From positions 1-36,005 of the forward strand of contig JAMOTQ010000089.1 in assembly GCA_027068365.1 (NCBI GenBank): a stretch of DNA of 36,005 nt. Reading direction: 5' to 3'. The DNA comes from Methanocaldococcus sp. Its GTDB lineage: Archaea > AGJL01 > Methanococci > Methanococcales > Methanocaldococcaceae. Of this stretch, positions 25,915-35,643 are shown piece by piece. The position numbers were made by a program, and so were the translations under genes. How positions within the stretch are numbered: position 1 is the first letter of the stretch; every line of letters starts with the position of its first letter. Below the pieces are notes generated by a model, which saw nothing but the letters and a program-made list of their open reading frames with translations, searched no databases and was not told the DNA's origin.

Positions 25915-26973
25915 ATGGATATAATAGCAATAAATGAAAACGGCTTCTTAGATAAAATTAAAGGAAAAAACCCATTATTTTTATGTGTAATCTCTTCAAT
26001 AGAAACAACATTATCAATCCCAATATCTGGAGTTCATAAGGATGTTATTAAATACACACCATCAGCAGATGTTGAGCTTGTTTTTTATGGGGAATCATTA
26101 ACTTTAAAGACGCCACCAATAGATGCCACTGGCTCACCAACACCTGCAACCATAACGAGGGCATGTGTTGAACTTAAAAATATAAAAAACCTCCACATAG
26201 ATGCTGGGGCATTTGTTAAGCCAAAAATTCCATTTATAGAGGTTGATGAAAAGCCAACTGGAAGAATAGAGGATGGCAAAGCAATGGACAACTCAAAGGA
26301 ATTATATATGAAAGGTTATCTCTTAGGTAAAAACTTAGATGCCGAGTTGTTGATTGTTGGAGAGAGTGTTCCTGGAGGAACAACCACTGCCTTGGGGGTT
26401 TTGCTTGGCTTAGGTTATGATGCAGAAGGGAAGGTTAGCTCTGGCTCTATAAACAATCCACATGAGTTAAAGATAAAAGTTGTTAGAGAGGGTTTAAAAA
26501 AGGCAAATATAAATGAAAATTCATCTGTCTTTGATGTTTTAAATGCCGTTGGAGATAAGATGATGCCCGTTGTTGCTGGTTTAGCTATAAGCTTTGCTGA
26601 AAAAAATAAACCTGTTATCTTAGCTGGAGGAACGCAGATGAGTGCTGTCTTAGCAGTTATAAAAGAGATTAATAAAGATATCTTAGATAAAAACTTAATA
26701 GCCATAGGAACAACTGAATTTGTTTTAAATGATAAAAATGGAGATTTAAAGGGGATAGTTGAGCAAATAGGGGATGTTCCAGTTTTAGCATCTAAGTTTT
26801 ATTTTGAAAAGGCAAGGATTGAGGGCTTAAAAAATTATTGCAAAGGTTCAGTAAAAGAGGGAGTAGGAGCTGGGGGAATAGCAGTTTATAGCATAGCCAA
26901 TAATTTAAACCCCGAAAAGATTAGAGAATTTGTAGAGAGTAAGTTTTATGAGTGGTATGGAAATAAAACCTAA
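25915..26973 (+). CDS. CobT-like nicotinate-nucleotide-dimethylbenzimidazole phosphoribosyltransferase family protein
   Basis: A 352-residue enzyme of the archaeal CobT-related group (UPF0284 type). Glycine-rich motifs are visible: GESVPGGTTTALGVLLGLGYDAEGKVSSGS, VAGLAISFAEKNKPVILAGGTQMSAVLAVI and KEGVGAGGIAVYS, as in phosphoribosyltransferases that activate the lower base of cobamides. The precise base is uncertain because archaeal members differ from bacterial CobT. The ATG at 25915 is preferred over a GTG at 25903, since GGTGG at the latter is the ribosome site. It stands alone but fits the cobM gene elsewhere in the window as part of cobamide synthesis. Confidence 0.82.
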   Translation: MDIIAINENGFLDKIKGKNPLFLCVISSIETTLSIPISGVHKDVIKYTPSADVELVFYGESLTLKTPPIDATGSPTPATITRACVELKNIKNLHIDAGAFVKPKIPFIEVDEKPTGRIEDGKAMDNSKELYMKGYLLGKNLDAELLIVGESVPGGTTTALGVLLGLGYDAEGKVSSGSINNPHELKIKVVREGLKKANINENSSVFDVLNAVGDKMMPVVAGLAISFAEKNKPVILAGGTQMSAVLAVIKEINKDILDKNLIAIGTTEFVLNDKNGDLKGIVEQIGDVPVLASKFYFEKARIEGLKNYCKGSVKEGVGAGGIAVYSIANNLNPEKIREFVESKFYEWYGNKT

Positions 26974-27016
26974 AATCTTATAGTTCTTTTCAAAATACTC
27001 TAAAATAAAAGATTTT

Positions 27017-27142
27017 TTAACATTTTTCATTATTTTCATCTCTATTATTTTTACTCCTTATTGATCTCCATAAAAAATAAATTGCTCCTCCCCACAAAAT
27101 TAAAGCTCCAAATATAAACATTGCTATAGCCCCAACATTCAT
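27017..27142 (-). CDS. MetS-like small subunit of the NSS transporter
   Basis: A 41-residue protein, MNVGAIAMFIFGALILWG at the start, then a basic/acidic tail rich in Asn, Glu and Lys. It has a single membrane helix ending in Trp-Gly-Gly and a cytoplasmic tail, the pattern of MetS-type small subunits that accompany NSS-family amino acid transporters such as MetP. It follows the transporter gene by five bases on the same strand, and AGGTTGAT at the transporter's end acts as its ribosome site. Too short for most gene finders, but context and composition make it convincing. Confidence 0.8.
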   Translation of the reverse strand: MNVGAIAMFIFGALILWGGAIYFLWRSIRSKNNRDENNEKC

Positions 27143-27147
27143 AGTTA

Positions 27148-28614
27148 TCAACCTTTAATAGTTTTCATTTTTTGAAGAATTATGCTTACAACAAATGTCA
27201 ATGGAATAATTAAAGCCCCTAACATAACATAAGTTGTTTTATAACCCCCATAACCAGAAGTTAAGACATTTGAAGCATCCAACAACACAACAGCAGTCAA
27301 TATTATTGGAGATATAACTCCAGCCAAATATTTCCACCAAACTCCTAACTTTATCTCTGAAAGTTTATTTACATGTTCTCTAAGCTTATCTCCACCAAAT
27401 AGCCATATAGCTATTATAATCTCTAAGATTGCCGCTATTGGAAGCAAATAACCAGAGGCGAAGTGGTCAATGATATCCAAATAATACAGCCCAGCTCCAG
27501 TAGTAAATATTGGTGAAACAATAATAAATAAAGCTAAAACATAGAGTAGGGCTTTTTTTCTACTCAATGAGAACTTATCCATAATTGCTGAAACACTTGC
27601 TTCTACAATTGAAACAGCTGATGAAATTCCAGCAAAAACTAAAGCTAAGAAGAATACTATTCCAAATATCTTACTTCCAAATGGCAATAAAGACAGTGCT
27701 TTTGGAAAGGTAACAAAAGCTAATCCAATCCCCTCAGACACAACTTTATCTAATGGAATTCCACTTGTATAGCTCATATATCCAAGTGTTCCAAATACTG
27801 CAAAACCTGCCAAAAATGAAAAACCACAATTTAATAAAGATACTGTAAATGCATTTATTGTTAAATCACTTTTTTTAGGTAGGTAGCTTGCATAGGCAAT
27901 TAAAATTCCAAATCCTAAGGATAAGCTAAAGAAAATTTGGGAGAATGCACTTAACCAAACATTATAATCAAGTAGTGCTGAAAAATCTGGAGTTAAATAC
28001 CATTCAATCCCAGTTAAAGCTCCTGGCAAGGTTAATGCATTCAAAACTAACAAAATTACTAAAAACAAAAGGAAAGGAATCATTATCTTATTTGCCTTTT
28101 CTAATCCATTTTTAACTCCAGCACTTAAAATTAAAGCTATAATTCCCCAAACAGCTAATGTAGATGTTAATATTCCATAAGAAACTCCTCCAATATCTTC
28201 TACACCAGATGATATTTGCAATATATTCTGGAAAAAATAAGTATTTGGGTCTGATGGATAGCCATAAATTAATAAGATTATCAAATAGTAAAGACACCAA
28301 GCTATAATAACAACATAATAGCTTGTTATAATAAACCCTGAAATAACTGCAAACCAACCAGCCCACTCTGAGCCATTATGTAATTTTTCTAAAGCCAAGG
28401 GTGCAGATTTTTTTGTATAATGTCCAATGGCAAATTCAAGAATCATTAATGGAATACCAACACAAAGCAAAGCAACAATATATGGGATTAAAAAAGCTCC
28501 TCCTCCATTCGTATAAACCATATATCCAAATCTCCAAATGTTCCCTAATCCTATGGCAGAACCAACACTCGCCAATATAAACCCCAAGTTAGAACTCCAG
28601 CTTTCTCTTTCCAT
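27148..28614 (-). CDS. Neurotransmitter:sodium symporter (NSS/SNF) family amino acid transporter
   Basis: A 488-residue, 12-helix Na+-coupled transporter. The opening WSSNLGFILASVGSAIGLGNIWRFGY is the TM1 signature with the unwound substrate and Na+ site seen in LeuT; NGGGAFLIPYIVALL (TM2) and SLSLGFGILIAYASYLPK (TM6-7) also fit. Substrates in the family are amino acids; which one is not evident. The ATG at 28614 is chosen over a GTG at 28623 because GGTGTGAG precedes it. The small MetS-like gene follows, forming a two-gene operon. Confidence 0.93.
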   Translation of the reverse strand: MERESWSSNLGFILASVGSAIGLGNIWRFGYMVYTNGGGAFLIPYIVALLCVGIPLMILEFAIGHYTKKSAPLALEKLHNGSEWAGWFAVISGFIITSYYVVIIAWCLYYLIILLIYGYPSDPNTYFFQNILQISSGVEDIGGVSYGILTSTLAVWGIIALILSAGVKNGLEKANKIMIPFLLFLVILLVLNALTLPGALTGIEWYLTPDFSALLDYNVWLSAFSQIFFSLSLGFGILIAYASYLPKKSDLTINAFTVSLLNCGFSFLAGFAVFGTLGYMSYTSGIPLDKVVSEGIGLAFVTFPKALSLLPFGSKIFGIVFFLALVFAGISSAVSIVEASVSAIMDKFSLSRKKALLYVLALFIIVSPIFTTGAGLYYLDIIDHFASGYLLPIAAILEIIIAIWLFGGDKLREHVNKLSEIKLGVWWKYLAGVISPIILTAVVLLDASNVLTSGYGGYKTTYVMLGALIIPLTFVVSIILQKMKTIKG

Positions 28615-28723
28615 GTAACTCACACCATTTTATTTTACTTTCACACTAATTTATATTGTTTTAGAGTTAATTATTTAAGTATATCTGAGATAACATACTT
28701 TTATGAAAACTTGGAGGGGGAAT

Positions 28724-30517
28724 ATGAAAAAAATTTTAGCATTGCTATTAATAACCTTTCTTTTAAATTCGGTCTCTGCGGTAATTATAAAAGCTCCAGC
28801 AGTGTCTTTGACAGACAAAGGATACATAGGAGTTCCAATAAACATCCAAATTAATGTTACAAAAGGAAATGGGCATGTATTTATGGATACTATGCCTCTA
28901 ACTGAATTAGACATGCAAGGTTCTGCGAGAATTGCTGCGAAGGTCGCTGGAGAAATAACTGGAAAAGACATGAATAGATATAACACATATATTGTTGTTA
29001 GGAGTGATGTCCCAGTTGTTGGGGGACCATCAGCAGGCGGAACGATGACTATTGGAATCATCTGCGAGTTGATGAATTGGAGTTTAAACAAACATGTTAT
29101 GATGACGGGAACTATAAATCCAGATGGCAGTGTAGGGCCTGTTGGAGGGATATTGGAAAAGATAGAAGCGGCTAAGAAAGCAAACTGCACAATTATGTTA
29201 ATTCCAAAAGGGCAGAGGTATGTTGATGTGAATGGAAACAAAGTTGATGCAGTTGAATTTGGCAAAAAATTGGGGGTTAAGGTTATAGAGGTTGGGAGCA
29301 TTTATGAGGCACTTCCCTATTTTACAGGCAAAAAGATAGTTATGAAGGAATATTCGGAAAATCCCACTATTGAAAAGAAATATAAAAGTATAATGAAAAA
29401 GTTGAGTGAAAATATCTTAAAATTGGCTAATGAAAAGTATGAAAATCTTTCTAAAAAGTTGAATGCCAGTTATGTTGGATATGGATATCAAAAAGTCCTA
29501 TTAAACGATTTAACAAATTCAAAGACCCTATTGGAAAGAGCTAACGATGAATATCTAAAAAATAAGTACTATTCTGCAACATGCTCTGCATTTAACGCAT
29601 TAATTAAACTTGAAACTATTGAACACACTTTAAAATACTTAACTGGAGAGGAGGGTGTTAAAACTTTCTTAACCGATGTCCAGGATAAAATTAGTTGTGA
29701 TAAAAAAATTGTTTATTCAAAGAATATAACTACTAACAACTTTGAAGAGATATTGGCAGGAAGAATGAGAATTGCCGAAGCAGAAGAGCTTTTAGATAAC
29801 GCATGGAAATCTTACTATTTGGGAGATTACGATGAGGCAATAAAGTATGGTAGCTTTGCAAAGATGAGGGGGGATAGTGCAGTATGGTGGGTTTCTTTAA
29901 AGGAAGCGGATAATAACAGTGAGGTAATAAATGAATCTAAATTGAAGCCATTAGCTCAACAGTATTTGGACAATGCAGAAACAATTTCAACCTATGTAGA
30001 AACATTATTTCCTAATCTACCAACTGATGAGCTTGAAAATGATTTAAAGTCAGCAAATAAGGCGTATAAATCTGGGGATTATTTATTGGCAATAGCTAAG
30101 AGTATAGAAACATGTGTAAAAGCAGAGGTTCCATTAGTTATATTTGGAGACATTGAATACTCCAAAAAATATGCAAGAAATAAAATAAACTTAGCTGAAA
30201 ACTTGGGAATAACTCCAATCTCAGCCCTAAGTTATTATGAATATGGAAGTAGCTTAAATGACACAATTTCCAAAGTTATGTATTATAAGTATAGCTCTTA
30301 CTATGCCCAAATGGACATAGATGTGGTAAAAGAGTTAAATAAAAATAGCAATAACATAAAAAATATTAGTAGCGAGATTGACATAGTTACTAACGAGGAA
30401 GTTGATGGTAAAGAGATAACATCCAAAGAAAATAATGTTGGAATAATAATCTCTGCGATAGTTGGGGGATTGATAGGATTTGCAGGAGGATACTTTGCAA
30501 GAAGAGCTTCTGCCTAA
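28724..30517 (+). CDS. Secreted/membrane-tethered Lon-like Ser-Lys protease
   Basis: A 597-residue protein. An N-terminal signal peptide ([19 protein letters not shown]) is followed by a Lon-type S16 protease domain: [12 protein letters not shown] (S103), [15 protein letters not shown] (K146). The 43-residue Ser-to-Lys spacing equals that in Lon. There is no AAA+ module. Residues about 215-560 are helical, possibly repeats, and a C-terminal membrane helix ([23 protein letters not shown]) anchors it. It therefore probably acts outside the cell membrane, tethered at its C-terminus. The ATG at 28724 has GGAGGGGG before it; an upstream ATG at 28703 would put the signal peptide off its usual place. 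Confidence 0.85.
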   Translation: MKKILALLLITFLLNSVSAVIIKAPAVSLTDKGYIGVPINIQINVTKGNGHVFMDTMPLTELDMQGSARIAAKVAGEITGKDMNRYNTYIVVRSDVPVVGGPSAGGTMTIGIICELMNWSLNKHVMMTGTINPDGSVGPVGGILEKIEAAKKANCTIMLIPKGQRYVDVNGNKVDAVEFGKKLGVKVIEVGSIYEALPYFTGKKIVMKEYSENPTIEKKYKSIMKKLSENILKLANEKYENLSKKLNASYVGYGYQKVLLNDLTNSKTLLERANDEYLKNKYYSATCSAFNALIKLETIEHTLKYLTGEEGVKTFLTDVQDKISCDKKIVYSKNITTNNFEEILAGRMRIAEAEELLDNAWKSYYLGDYDEAIKYGSFAKMRGDSAVWWVSLKEADNNSEVINESKLKPLAQQYLDNAETISTYVETLFPNLPTDELENDLKSANKAYKSGDYLLAIAKSIETCVKAEVPLVIFGDIEYSKKYARNKINLAENLGITPISALSYYEYGSSLNDTISKVMYYKYSSYYAQMDIDVVKELNKNSNNIKNISSEIDIVTNEEVDGKEITSKENNVGIIISAIVGGLIGFAGGYFARRASA

Positions 30518-30568
30518 TTAACTATTTACTATTTTTTATTATTTCTTTCATTATTTTGTGGTGAGAGA

Positions 30569-31753
30569 ATGGTAAAGCAAAATTTACAAGAAAATAATGA
30601 AAATGATAAGGAATTATCTAAAAATGTATATTTATTGGGATTTACAAGCTTTTTGAATGACATGAGTAGCGAGATGATAATGCCAATTTTGCCCATGTTT
30701 ATTACAAGTGTTGGGGGAGGGAGTTTATCTATTGGTTTAGTTGGAGGATTAAGGGATTTTATTTCAAACATTTTAATGGTTTTAATTGGTTATTGCTCAG
30801 ATAAAGTTAGAAAGAGGAAGATTTTTGTTATTTTAGGATATTTGACATCTTCAATATTTAAACTACTCTTGGGTTTATCAAAAAGTTGGTTGGGAGCTGT
30901 TATATTTTCTTCCCTTGAAAGAATGGGCAAAGGGATAAGAACAGCCCCAAGAGATGCGATAATATCTGAAAGCATGCCTAAAACTTTAGGTAAAGGGTTT
31001 GGAATACAGAGGGCTTTTGATACCGCCGGGGCTATATTGGGCTCTACCCTATCATTGTTGTTTATTCTATATCTTCAATATAATTTTAATCAGATAATTT
31101 TAATAGCGGCATTTATTGGATTTTTAACTCTCATTCCTTTGTATTTTGTTAAAGAAAAATCTTCCACATCCAATAATAAGATAACATTTAGGATAGGAAT
31201 TAAAAATTTATCAAAAGAGTTAAAGCTTTTTATTTTAATTTCAGCTATATTTACTCTAAGTAACTTTAGCTATATGTTTTATATTTTAAGGGCACAGGAA
31301 TTTTTGATGATAGCAGATGAAAAAATGGCTATTGTAATCCCTATTGCTCTATATATTTTATACAACATCTTTTATGCCACATTTTCAATTCCATTTGGAA
31401 TTTTATCAGATAAAATTGGAAGGAAGAGTGTTTTAACTATTGGATATATGCTTTATGGTATTGTCTCTTTAGGATTTGCTTACTTTATTTCTCAAAAAAC
31501 TTTAATACTGTTGTTTGCTTTGTATGGAATTTCCTACGCATCATTTGCCGGAAATCAGAAAGCTTATATCTCAGATTTATCATCAGAAGATATTAGAGCA
31601 ACTGCCTTAGGGATGTTTTATACAGTTGTGGGATTAACAAGTTTGCCAGCAAGTTTGATAGCCGGCTATCTATGGAAGATAAGTCCAGAAATGACATTTT
31701 TGTATGGAAGCGTCTTAGCTATAATATCAGGTTTATTACTTCTTTTTATATAA
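30569..31753 (+). CDS. Major facilitator superfamily transporter
   Basis: A 394-residue protein with about 12 hydrophobic segments. The loop between helices 2 and 3 reads GYCSDKVRKRK (the MFS motif A, as GxxxDRxGRR), with its echo FGILSDKIGRKS in the second half. SLERMGKGIRTAPRDAI is characteristic of a group of drug or metabolite efflux-type MFS proteins. The substrate is unknown. GGTGAGAGA precedes the ATG. The 3' end overlaps the convergent DUF504 gene by 18 bases. Confidence 0.9.
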   Translation: MVKQNLQENNENDKELSKNVYLLGFTSFLNDMSSEMIMPILPMFITSVGGGSLSIGLVGGLRDFISNILMVLIGYCSDKVRKRKIFVILGYLTSSIFKLLLGLSKSWLGAVIFSSLERMGKGIRTAPRDAIISESMPKTLGKGFGIQRAFDTAGAILGSTLSLLFILYLQYNFNQIILIAAFIGFLTLIPLYFVKEKSSTSNNKITFRIGIKNLSKELKLFILISAIFTLSNFSYMFYILRAQEFLMIADEKMAIVIPIALYILYNIFYATFSIPFGILSDKIGRKSVLTIGYMLYGIVSLGFAYFISQKTLILLFALYGISYASFAGNQKAYISDLSSEDIRATALGMFYTVVGLTSLPASLIAGYLWKISPEMTFLYGSVLAIISGLLLLFI

Positions 31754-31966
31754 AATCTCACCAGTTTTTTTATTTCTAATCTCTAAGATTCTATGTAATG
31801 GAATGTAAGTATCAAAATATACTAAATAATTCCCTTTAATCTCTACATCATCCAAAGAGATGATTTTTTTGTTTTCTTCAGCCCCCCTATGCAATATAAC
31901 AACCTCAAAACCTTCTTTTTTATAATCAGGATGCCAAAAAATTTTATTTAATATGTCTTTGAGCAT
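31736..31966 (-). CDS. MJ1316/DUF504 family small protein
   Basis: A 76-residue protein that closely follows the pattern of the MJ1316 (UPF0248) family: KIFWHPDYKKEGFEVVILHRGAE, YIPLHRILEIRNKKTGEILYKKK. This domain is proposed from comparative studies to recognise cyclic or 2'-3' ends of RNA, and is found fused to RNA repair domains in other organisms. It lies 8 bases downstream of the mcm gene on the same strand and its stop overlaps the convergent transporter gene. GTGAT is the likely ribosome site. Confidence 0.85.
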   Translation of the reverse strand: MLKDILNKIFWHPDYKKEGFEVVILHRGAEENKKIISLDDVEIKGNYLVYFDTYIPLHRILEIRNKKTGEILYKKK

Positions 31967-31974
31967 AGTATCAC

Positions 31975-33996
31975 TTACAACAATCTATACCTCCCAGGTT
32001 TTGGTTCATCTATGTCTCCATACTTAATTAACTTTTTAATAATATTCTCCAACTCCTCCTCTTTAATTCCCCTCTTTTTTGCCTCTTCAGCAATGTCTTC
32101 ATGCTCAACAAGTTCTGATTTTTCAGACAACTCTTTAATTATTTCATAGACGGTTGTTAATTTATCCCTCTCTTTCTTAGAGACTCCTAAGATTTTATCC
32201 ACATCGAATATTCCCGTTTCTGGGTCGTAGGCAATTTCTTTTAAGCATTCGGTTATTATGTTTATTGCCTCCTTTGCATCTTCCTCATCAACAATATCCT
32301 TTAACTTTGCCTTTGCATGTGCCTCAGCTATCCTTATTGCCGCTTCTAACTGCCTTGCAGTTATTTGGTGCTTTTTTCTCATTTCCACATAGTAATTAAC
32401 AAACAACTCTTTTGCCTTTTCACTAATAACTGGCTTTTTCTGCCTTGCATAGTAGATATATTTTATTATAAATTCCTTGTCTATTTTAATCCCATCAACT
32501 TCAAGGTAATCTAAACCAATCTCTTTATTTATCTTCTCATCTAAATATGCTCTATGCAAATCTACAATGTATTCGGCTATATCCTTATCTTTATCTTTAT
32601 CTGAAACATCTCTAATTGGAAAAATTAAATCAAACCTACTCAATAAAGGAGCTGGAATGTTTATCTGCTCAGCTACGGAAACCTCTGGGTTGAATCTTCC
32701 CCATCTTGGATTACAAGCGGCTAAAATCGCACATTCAGCTGGTAGTTTGGCATTAATCCCTCCCTTGCTAATATGGATTGTCTGGCTCTCCATTGCCTCC
32801 AAAACATAACTTTGCAGTTCCTTATTAACAGTTAGCTCGTCTATACATGCAGTTCCCTTGTGGGCTTTAACTAACAAACCCGGCTTAATGACCCAAGTAT
32901 CTTCTCCTATTTCTGTTTTCTCCCTAACAACAGCGGCAGTTAGTCCAACACCAGTGGCAGTGGTAACAGAACCGTATAAATTGCCAGGAATCTCTGCAAT
33001 CTTTCTTAAAATAACTGTCTTTCCAACCCCCGGGTCTGTAATTAACAATATATGGATATCTGCCCTCTTTCCTGGCTTTTTAACTCCCTTTATTTGTTGT
33101 AAAAATACTGCCTTTTTTATTGCTGAATGTCCCTTAATCTCTGGAATTAACCTATCTGCCAGTATATCAACAACATCCCTTCTCTTAGCTATTTTTTTAA
33201 TTTTCTCAATGTCTGAATTTGTTAATTTAATTTTTACTTCCCCATCCAAAAGCCCGCAGTGTATGGCTTTAACATGTATATCATAAATAGGAAGTTTTTT
33301 GCTCTTCCTGACTTTTATAGGAATGCCAGTAATTTTAACCCTCCCAGCATAAATTCCAGGGCTGTTTTCTAAGAATACAGTTATGTATTTTGGTGGCTCT
33401 TCTGGGTTCTCCATTAAATCCAATGGCTGTTGAACTTTAATCTCTTGGAAGTCGGTATATATTGATTTATGCTCAATTAGATTTAGCTCAGCCCCACATT
33501 CACAAACAGCTTTTTCAGAGTCAGTATTTAAGATATCTATTTCTCTAACAACTTCTCTTCCACACTTTGGGCAGAGATAATAAGCTTTTTTTAGCATTGG
33601 TTTTATCTTTGATGCCATAACTATAACTCCTTCAAATTCAACAAGTTTTCCTAAGTTTTTACTCCTAATATCTTCTATTGTGAAAATTTTACCTTTTCTT
33701 GTGATTTTAAAAATTTTTGGAAGGTTTTTTACAGCAATTATTACATTTGTTGGATATTCATTCCTCAATGTATAATAAGCATCATTATAACACTCTCTTA
33801 TAAATTCAATTCCTCTTTGTGGATTGTTTACTAAAAATTCTACAAATTCCATTAGTCCAGAGTTGTAAAGTTGATTTAAATCAACTACAACCCTTTCATT
33901 GTCTAATATAATATCCTCTTGATGTATATTTCTTAAATAGGCAGTTAAATAATCCCTAACTTCTTCTAAAATTAAGTCCTCATCCCTAAATTCCAT
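31975..33996 (-). CDS. mcm: MCM replicative helicase (divergent Walker A)
   Basis: A 673-residue hexameric DNA helicase. The N-terminal part has a Zn motif (C142, C145, C165, C167); the AAA+ module has Walker A TDPGVGKT (320-327), Walker B ACIDEL (383-388), sensor 1 AACNP (426-430) and the arginine finger LLSRFDLIF (451-459). A winged-helix domain follows (about 605-673). Typical MCMs have GDPGxAKS and CIDEFDKM, so both nucleotide motifs differ here. The ATG at 33996 is chosen over a TTG at 34014 because the TATA box at 34024-34032 would start transcription close to 34002. Methanocaldococcus species have several MCM paralogues; which one replicates the chromosome is not known from sequence. 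Confidence 0.92.
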   Translation of the reverse strand: MEFRDEDLILEEVRDYLTAYLRNIHQEDIILDNERVVVDLNQLYNSGLMEFVEFLVNNPQRGIEFIRECYNDAYYTLRNEYPTNVIIAVKNLPKIFKITRKGKIFTIEDIRSKNLGKLVEFEGVIVMASKIKPMLKKAYYLCPKCGREVVREIDILNTDSEKAVCECGAELNLIEHKSIYTDFQEIKVQQPLDLMENPEEPPKYITVFLENSPGIYAGRVKITGIPIKVRKSKKLPIYDIHVKAIHCGLLDGEVKIKLTNSDIEKIKKIAKRRDVVDILADRLIPEIKGHSAIKKAVFLQQIKGVKKPGKRADIHILLITDPGVGKTVILRKIAEIPGNLYGSVTTATGVGLTAAVVREKTEIGEDTWVIKPGLLVKAHKGTACIDELTVNKELQSYVLEAMESQTIHISKGGINAKLPAECAILAACNPRWGRFNPEVSVAEQINIPAPLLSRFDLIFPIRDVSDKDKDKDIAEYIVDLHRAYLDEKINKEIGLDYLEVDGIKIDKEFIIKYIYYARQKKPVISEKAKELFVNYYVEMRKKHQITARQLEAAIRIAEAHAKAKLKDIVDEEDAKEAINIITECLKEIAYDPETGIFDVDKILGVSKKERDKLTTVYEIIKELSEKSELVEHEDIAEEAKKRGIKEEELENIIKKLIKYGDIDEPKPGRYRLL

Positions 33997-34023
33997 ATCG
34001 ACATCCCCGTACAAAGAAAGTGT

Positions 34024-34032
34024 TTTATATCC
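34024..34032 (-). promoter_or_regulatory. TATA box of mcm
   Basis: Reads GGATATAAA on the minus strand. The predicted transcription start is about 34002, only a few bases before the ATG, so the message is probably nearly leaderless. The 138-base gap to the next gene contains nothing else recognised. Confidence 0.55.
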
Positions 34033-34134
34033 AACTTTGAATTAACACCTTTTTAAAGAGAATTTTAAAGAAAAATAGCTATAATTTTGCTTTTAATCTT
34101 AATTATATTATTTAGTATTTAGTGGTTGTTTTAT

Positions 34135-35331
34135 TTATCCATTTTTAATATTTAAACTATTTATATAATCAACAACCTTTAAAACTCCCATGGCTATTCC
34201 CTCGACCTCTATCCCTCCTCTTCCCTTAGCTCCATCTCCAACTAAATAAAGCTTATCATTAACAATGTTATCAATATCAGTTCCATTAGATGCATGATTT
34301 ACAGGCCAATCATCCCTATATGACTGAATATGTAATATTTTGTAATCCTTTCCTTTAAAGAGGTTTTCAATATCCTCTAAACCTAAATCAATCTCCTTCT
34401 TTATGTTGTTGGTTAGTTGCGTTTGATGAGTCATAACTAAATGCCATCCATCAGGGGCTAAGGATTTATCTACATTGGTTACTTGGTTTAAGCCGTTTAT
34501 TCTTTCACATTCTGGTGTAAAGAGAACGCCACCATGTTTTATAATTCCCTCTTTTGTAGCTATACTTATCTTTATCCCCTTAGATGGCTTTGGCTTTGAT
34601 TTTAAAAATTTTATATTACATATTTTTTGAGTTTCAACTGGAGAGATGTTGCTTATAACTATATCAAATTCATAATCGTCAATATAGGCCTTTTCATCAA
34701 TCTCAATGCTTTTAACCTCATATTCCTTAATGATTTTTCCATTATTATTTTTAATAATTCTTGAAAGTTCATCAATAACTGATTTGCATCCTCCTATTGG
34801 TATCCCAGGTCCTCCAAATTTATGGTAATTTTTAGCTATCTCTATAATTTCACTCATTGGTGTTTCATAGGCAGTTAAGCTCAAAGCCCATCCAGTAAAT
34901 GCATTTCCAACCTTTAAAGCTAAATCAACATCCTCTAAAAACTCTCCAAATGAGATATTTTTATCAACTTTCCCTAACTTTAATTTTGTAGCTAATTTAA
35001 GTGCTTTTGCCTTCTCTTTAAAACTCACGAGTGAAAACAGCTCTTTATATAAATACTCCTTCCCGTTAATTAAAAATGTCCCATCCGGCTCTGAATTTAT
35101 AATCTTTACATTAGCTCCTGCCTTTCTTAATGCTTGGGCTAAATAGCCGTCATTTCCATGTGGTATCATATGTAATGCCCCAGTTGTTAATTGAAACCCA
35201 TCATACTCTAAGTTTGTAAATCTTCCTCCTAAGAATGGAAGTTTTTCAAATACAACAACCTCATGATTCTTAGATAACAATGCTCCAGCTAATAATCCTC
35301 CTAATCCAGCTCCAACAATGCCAATTTTCAT
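34135..35331 (-). CDS. FAD-dependent oxidoreductase, phytoene-desaturase-like
   Basis: A 398-residue flavoprotein with the N-terminal dinucleotide fold IGIVGAGLGGLLAGALLSKNHEVVVFEK and the GGRFT segment typical of CrtI/COG1233 amine-oxidase-like enzymes. The C-terminal LYLVGDGAKGRGGIEVEGIAMGV is the FAD-binding end. Likely reaction: redox chemistry on an isoprenoid or similar hydrophobic substrate; in archaea such enzymes also reduce geranylgeranyl chains, but that family (GGR) has different motifs. The ATG at 35331 uses AGGTAG, part of the previous gene's stop, as ribosome site. Confidence 0.85.
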   Translation of the reverse strand: MKIGIVGAGLGGLLAGALLSKNHEVVVFEKLPFLGGRFTNLEYDGFQLTTGALHMIPHGNDGYLAQALRKAGANVKIINSEPDGTFLINGKEYLYKELFSLVSFKEKAKALKLATKLKLGKVDKNISFGEFLEDVDLALKVGNAFTGWALSLTAYETPMSEIIEIAKNYHKFGGPGIPIGGCKSVIDELSRIIKNNNGKIIKEYEVKSIEIDEKAYIDDYEFDIVISNISPVETQKICNIKFLKSKPKPSKGIKISIATKEGIIKHGGVLFTPECERINGLNQVTNVDKSLAPDGWHLVMTHQTQLTNNIKKEIDLGLEDIENLFKGKDYKILHIQSYRDDWPVNHASNGTDIDNIVNDKLYLVGDGAKGRGGIEVEGIAMGVLKVVDYINSLNIKNG

Positions 35332-35336
35332 GATAT

Positions 35337-35546
35337 CTACCTTATTTGTTTATAATTTCCAGTTTTTAAATATTTTGATATCTTCTCAGCCATTATCTGC
35401 TGGTTATATGAAGTTAGGTTCTGATTTTTTATAAAAATTAAATCATCTGTTTCTTTACATTTATTTAGTATTGATAGTGGATAGCACACTTTTTTGCTTA
35501 TATGTTTAGCGTGTCTTCTCACTATTTTCACATCATCCAAAAGCAT
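35337..35546 (-). CDS. Small hypothetical protein upstream of the flavoprotein gene
   Basis: About 69 residues from the ATG at 35546 (74 if a TTG at 35561 is used); MLLDDVKIVRRHAKHISK onward, basic and without recognised domain, Cys pairs or membrane helix. It ends YKQIR, five bases before the flavoprotein start, and its stop codon forms part of that gene's ribosome site, so they are one operon. No strong Shine-Dalgarno is seen for either start. Function unknown. Confidence 0.6.
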   Translation of the reverse strand: MLLDDVKIVRRHAKHISKKVCYPLSILNKCKETDDLIFIKNQNLTSYNQQIMAEKISKYLKTGNYKQIR

Positions 35547-35584
35547 ATTATCTTCATTCAATACATGAAATTACAATCACAAAA

Positions 35585-35596
35585 AATATATTTAAA
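35585..35596 (+). promoter_or_regulatory. TATA box of purT
   Basis: AATATATTTAAA; a start near 35615 would leave a leader of about 30 bases containing the GGTGG ribosome site at 35634. Confidence 0.45.
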
Positions 35597-35643
35597 GCTG
35601 AGTAAATAAAGGTTTTAATGATAAAAACATTTTGGTGGAATTT

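Noticed and set aside
28675-29301. A 208-codon minus-strand frame opposite the Lon-like protease gene
   Set aside because: It is antisense to a clear signal-peptide/protease frame, is Pro/Thr/Phe rich as expected of shadow frames, and has no supporting start site.
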